Below are positions 5,152-5,610 of a stretch of 5,610 nt of DNA, piece after piece. The stretch's first letter is position 1; each line of letters starts with the position of its first letter. Source of the DNA: Ruminococcus sp. Its GTDB lineage: Bacteria; Bacillota; Clostridia; Oscillospirales; Ruminococcaceae. The notes under the pieces are model-generated. The model saw nothing but the letters and a program-made list of their open reading frames with translations, had not been told where the DNA came from and ran no database searches. A program made the position numbers and the translations under genes. Location of the stretch: positions 1 to 5,610 of the forward strand of contig JAAVHM010000098.1 in the NCBI GenBank assembly GCA_014799675.1. The letters run 5' to 3'.

Positions 5152-5610
5152 TCACTTGGGAAGTGAAAATTCAAACTCAACATACTGCTCATACTGGCTG
5201 CGGACGAGGATAGTCCCCCCGTGAAGCTTTATGAGCGACCTGACGATAGAAAGTCCCAGACCCACACCGCCGGGGTCGATACCCCTTGATTCATCTGTTT
5301 TGTAGAACCTCTCAAAAACCCTTGAGATCTCGTTCTCCTTTAAGCCCTCGCCGCTGTTCCGAACGGTAACTGAAGTGGTCTCGTCATTTTCCGAAAAAAC
5401 GAATTCAATGTAACCGCCGTCGTCAACGAATTTCACCGCATTCTCCACAAGGTTGTAGATTACCTGCTGGATAAGATCCTTGTCAGCCTTAATACTGAAC
5501 GCGTCGCGGTCAAGCCCCCGTATGTCGACCCTTTTTTCCTCGATACGCTTCTCAAAGTTAAGGAGCGTCCGAAAAATTATCGGGACAACATCAAAGCTTT
5601 CGGGCGTAAG
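5152..5610 (-). CDS. Sensor histidine kinase, C-terminal ATPase part (5' end outside the window)
   Basis: The frame is open from the window edge (first base 5610) to the TGA at 5152-5154, giving 152 C-terminal residues. The true start is beyond the window; the GTG at 5446-5448 is internal, lying inside the N box. The visible part is a HATPase domain that binds ATP for autophosphorylation of a histidine located upstream. Motifs, numbered from the edge: N box IYNLVENAVKF (51-61), G1 box VRNSGEGL (83-90), F box FERFYKTDESR (99-109), G2 box GGVGLGLSIV (114-123), then the usual LHGG and a final EFEFSLP strand. The first 30 residues (FDVVPIIFRTLLNFEKRIEEK) are typical of the start of this domain in PhoR/WalK-like kinases. 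The G1 box has Asn where Asp is usual. The sensor and dimerisation domains, and probably a response regulator gene, lie upstream. It is followed 20 bases later by the HtrA gene. Confidence 0.95.
   Translation of the reverse strand, partial: LTPESFDVVPIIFRTLLNFEKRIEEKRVDIRGLDRDAFSIKADKDLIQQVIYNLVENAVKFVDDGGYIEFVFSENDETTSVTVRNSGEGLKENEISRVFERFYKTDESRGIDPGGVGLGLSIVRSLIKLHGGTILVRSQYEQYVEFEFSLPK

Noticed and set aside
4802..5224. Leu/Arg-rich plus-strand frames opposite the HtrA N-terminus
   Set aside because: Their biased composition is the mirror of Gln-rich codons on the minus strand, not a real protein.

Overview
This window looks like chromosomal DNA from a low-to-moderate GC Gram-positive bacterium of the class Clostridia, most likely a Ruminococcus-like (Oscillospiraceae) gut anaerobe. 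That placement is an inference from strong AGGAGG-type ribosome binding sites, sigma-A promoters of the TTGACA/TATAAT type, an S11 carboxypeptidase with a C-terminal membrane anchor, and the protein families present. No sequence search was possible. There are six genes: three on the plus strand in the left part and three on the minus strand in the right part. The two groups converge on a strong hairpin terminator at 2249-2290.

Left part (plus strand). Positions 1-297 are non-coding. They hold a long G/C-rich inverted repeat (1-74), a smaller AT-rich one (82-106), an A-tract-rich promoter with an extended -10 element, and a short hairpin lying between a good Shine-Dalgarno sequence and the start codon. 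Then come a secreted, membrane-anchored D-alanyl-D-alanine carboxypeptidase (298-1668), a DUF4190-like two-helix membrane protein with its own near-consensus promoter (1746-2021), and a 49-residue AT-rich hypothetical protein with a perfect ribosome binding site (2089-2238). I see no terminator between these three, so the carboxypeptidase transcript could run through all of them to the 2249-2290 hairpin.

Right part (minus strand, read from 5610 down to 2299). The order is the C-terminal ATPase part of a sensor histidine kinase (cut by the window edge), then an HtrA/DegP-type membrane-anchored serine protease, then a cyclic-di-GMP phosphodiesterase (EAL domain) with a C-terminal PAS-like region. 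Spacings are 20 and 40 bases with no clear terminator or promoter between them, so they look like one operon. A partner response regulator probably lies upstream, outside the window. The arrangement suggests an envelope-stress circuit (kinase plus surface protease) that also carries a c-di-GMP-degrading output.

Most of this is recognisable housekeeping or signalling content; I do not see a clearly new defence or mobile system. The points most worth a second look are the hairpin-bridged ribosome binding site at 259-300, the SxN-to-SAC change in the carboxypeptidase, the kinase-HtrA-EAL gene order, the EAL-then-PAS domain order, the altered loop in the HtrA protease domain, and the small AT-rich gene at 2089-2238.
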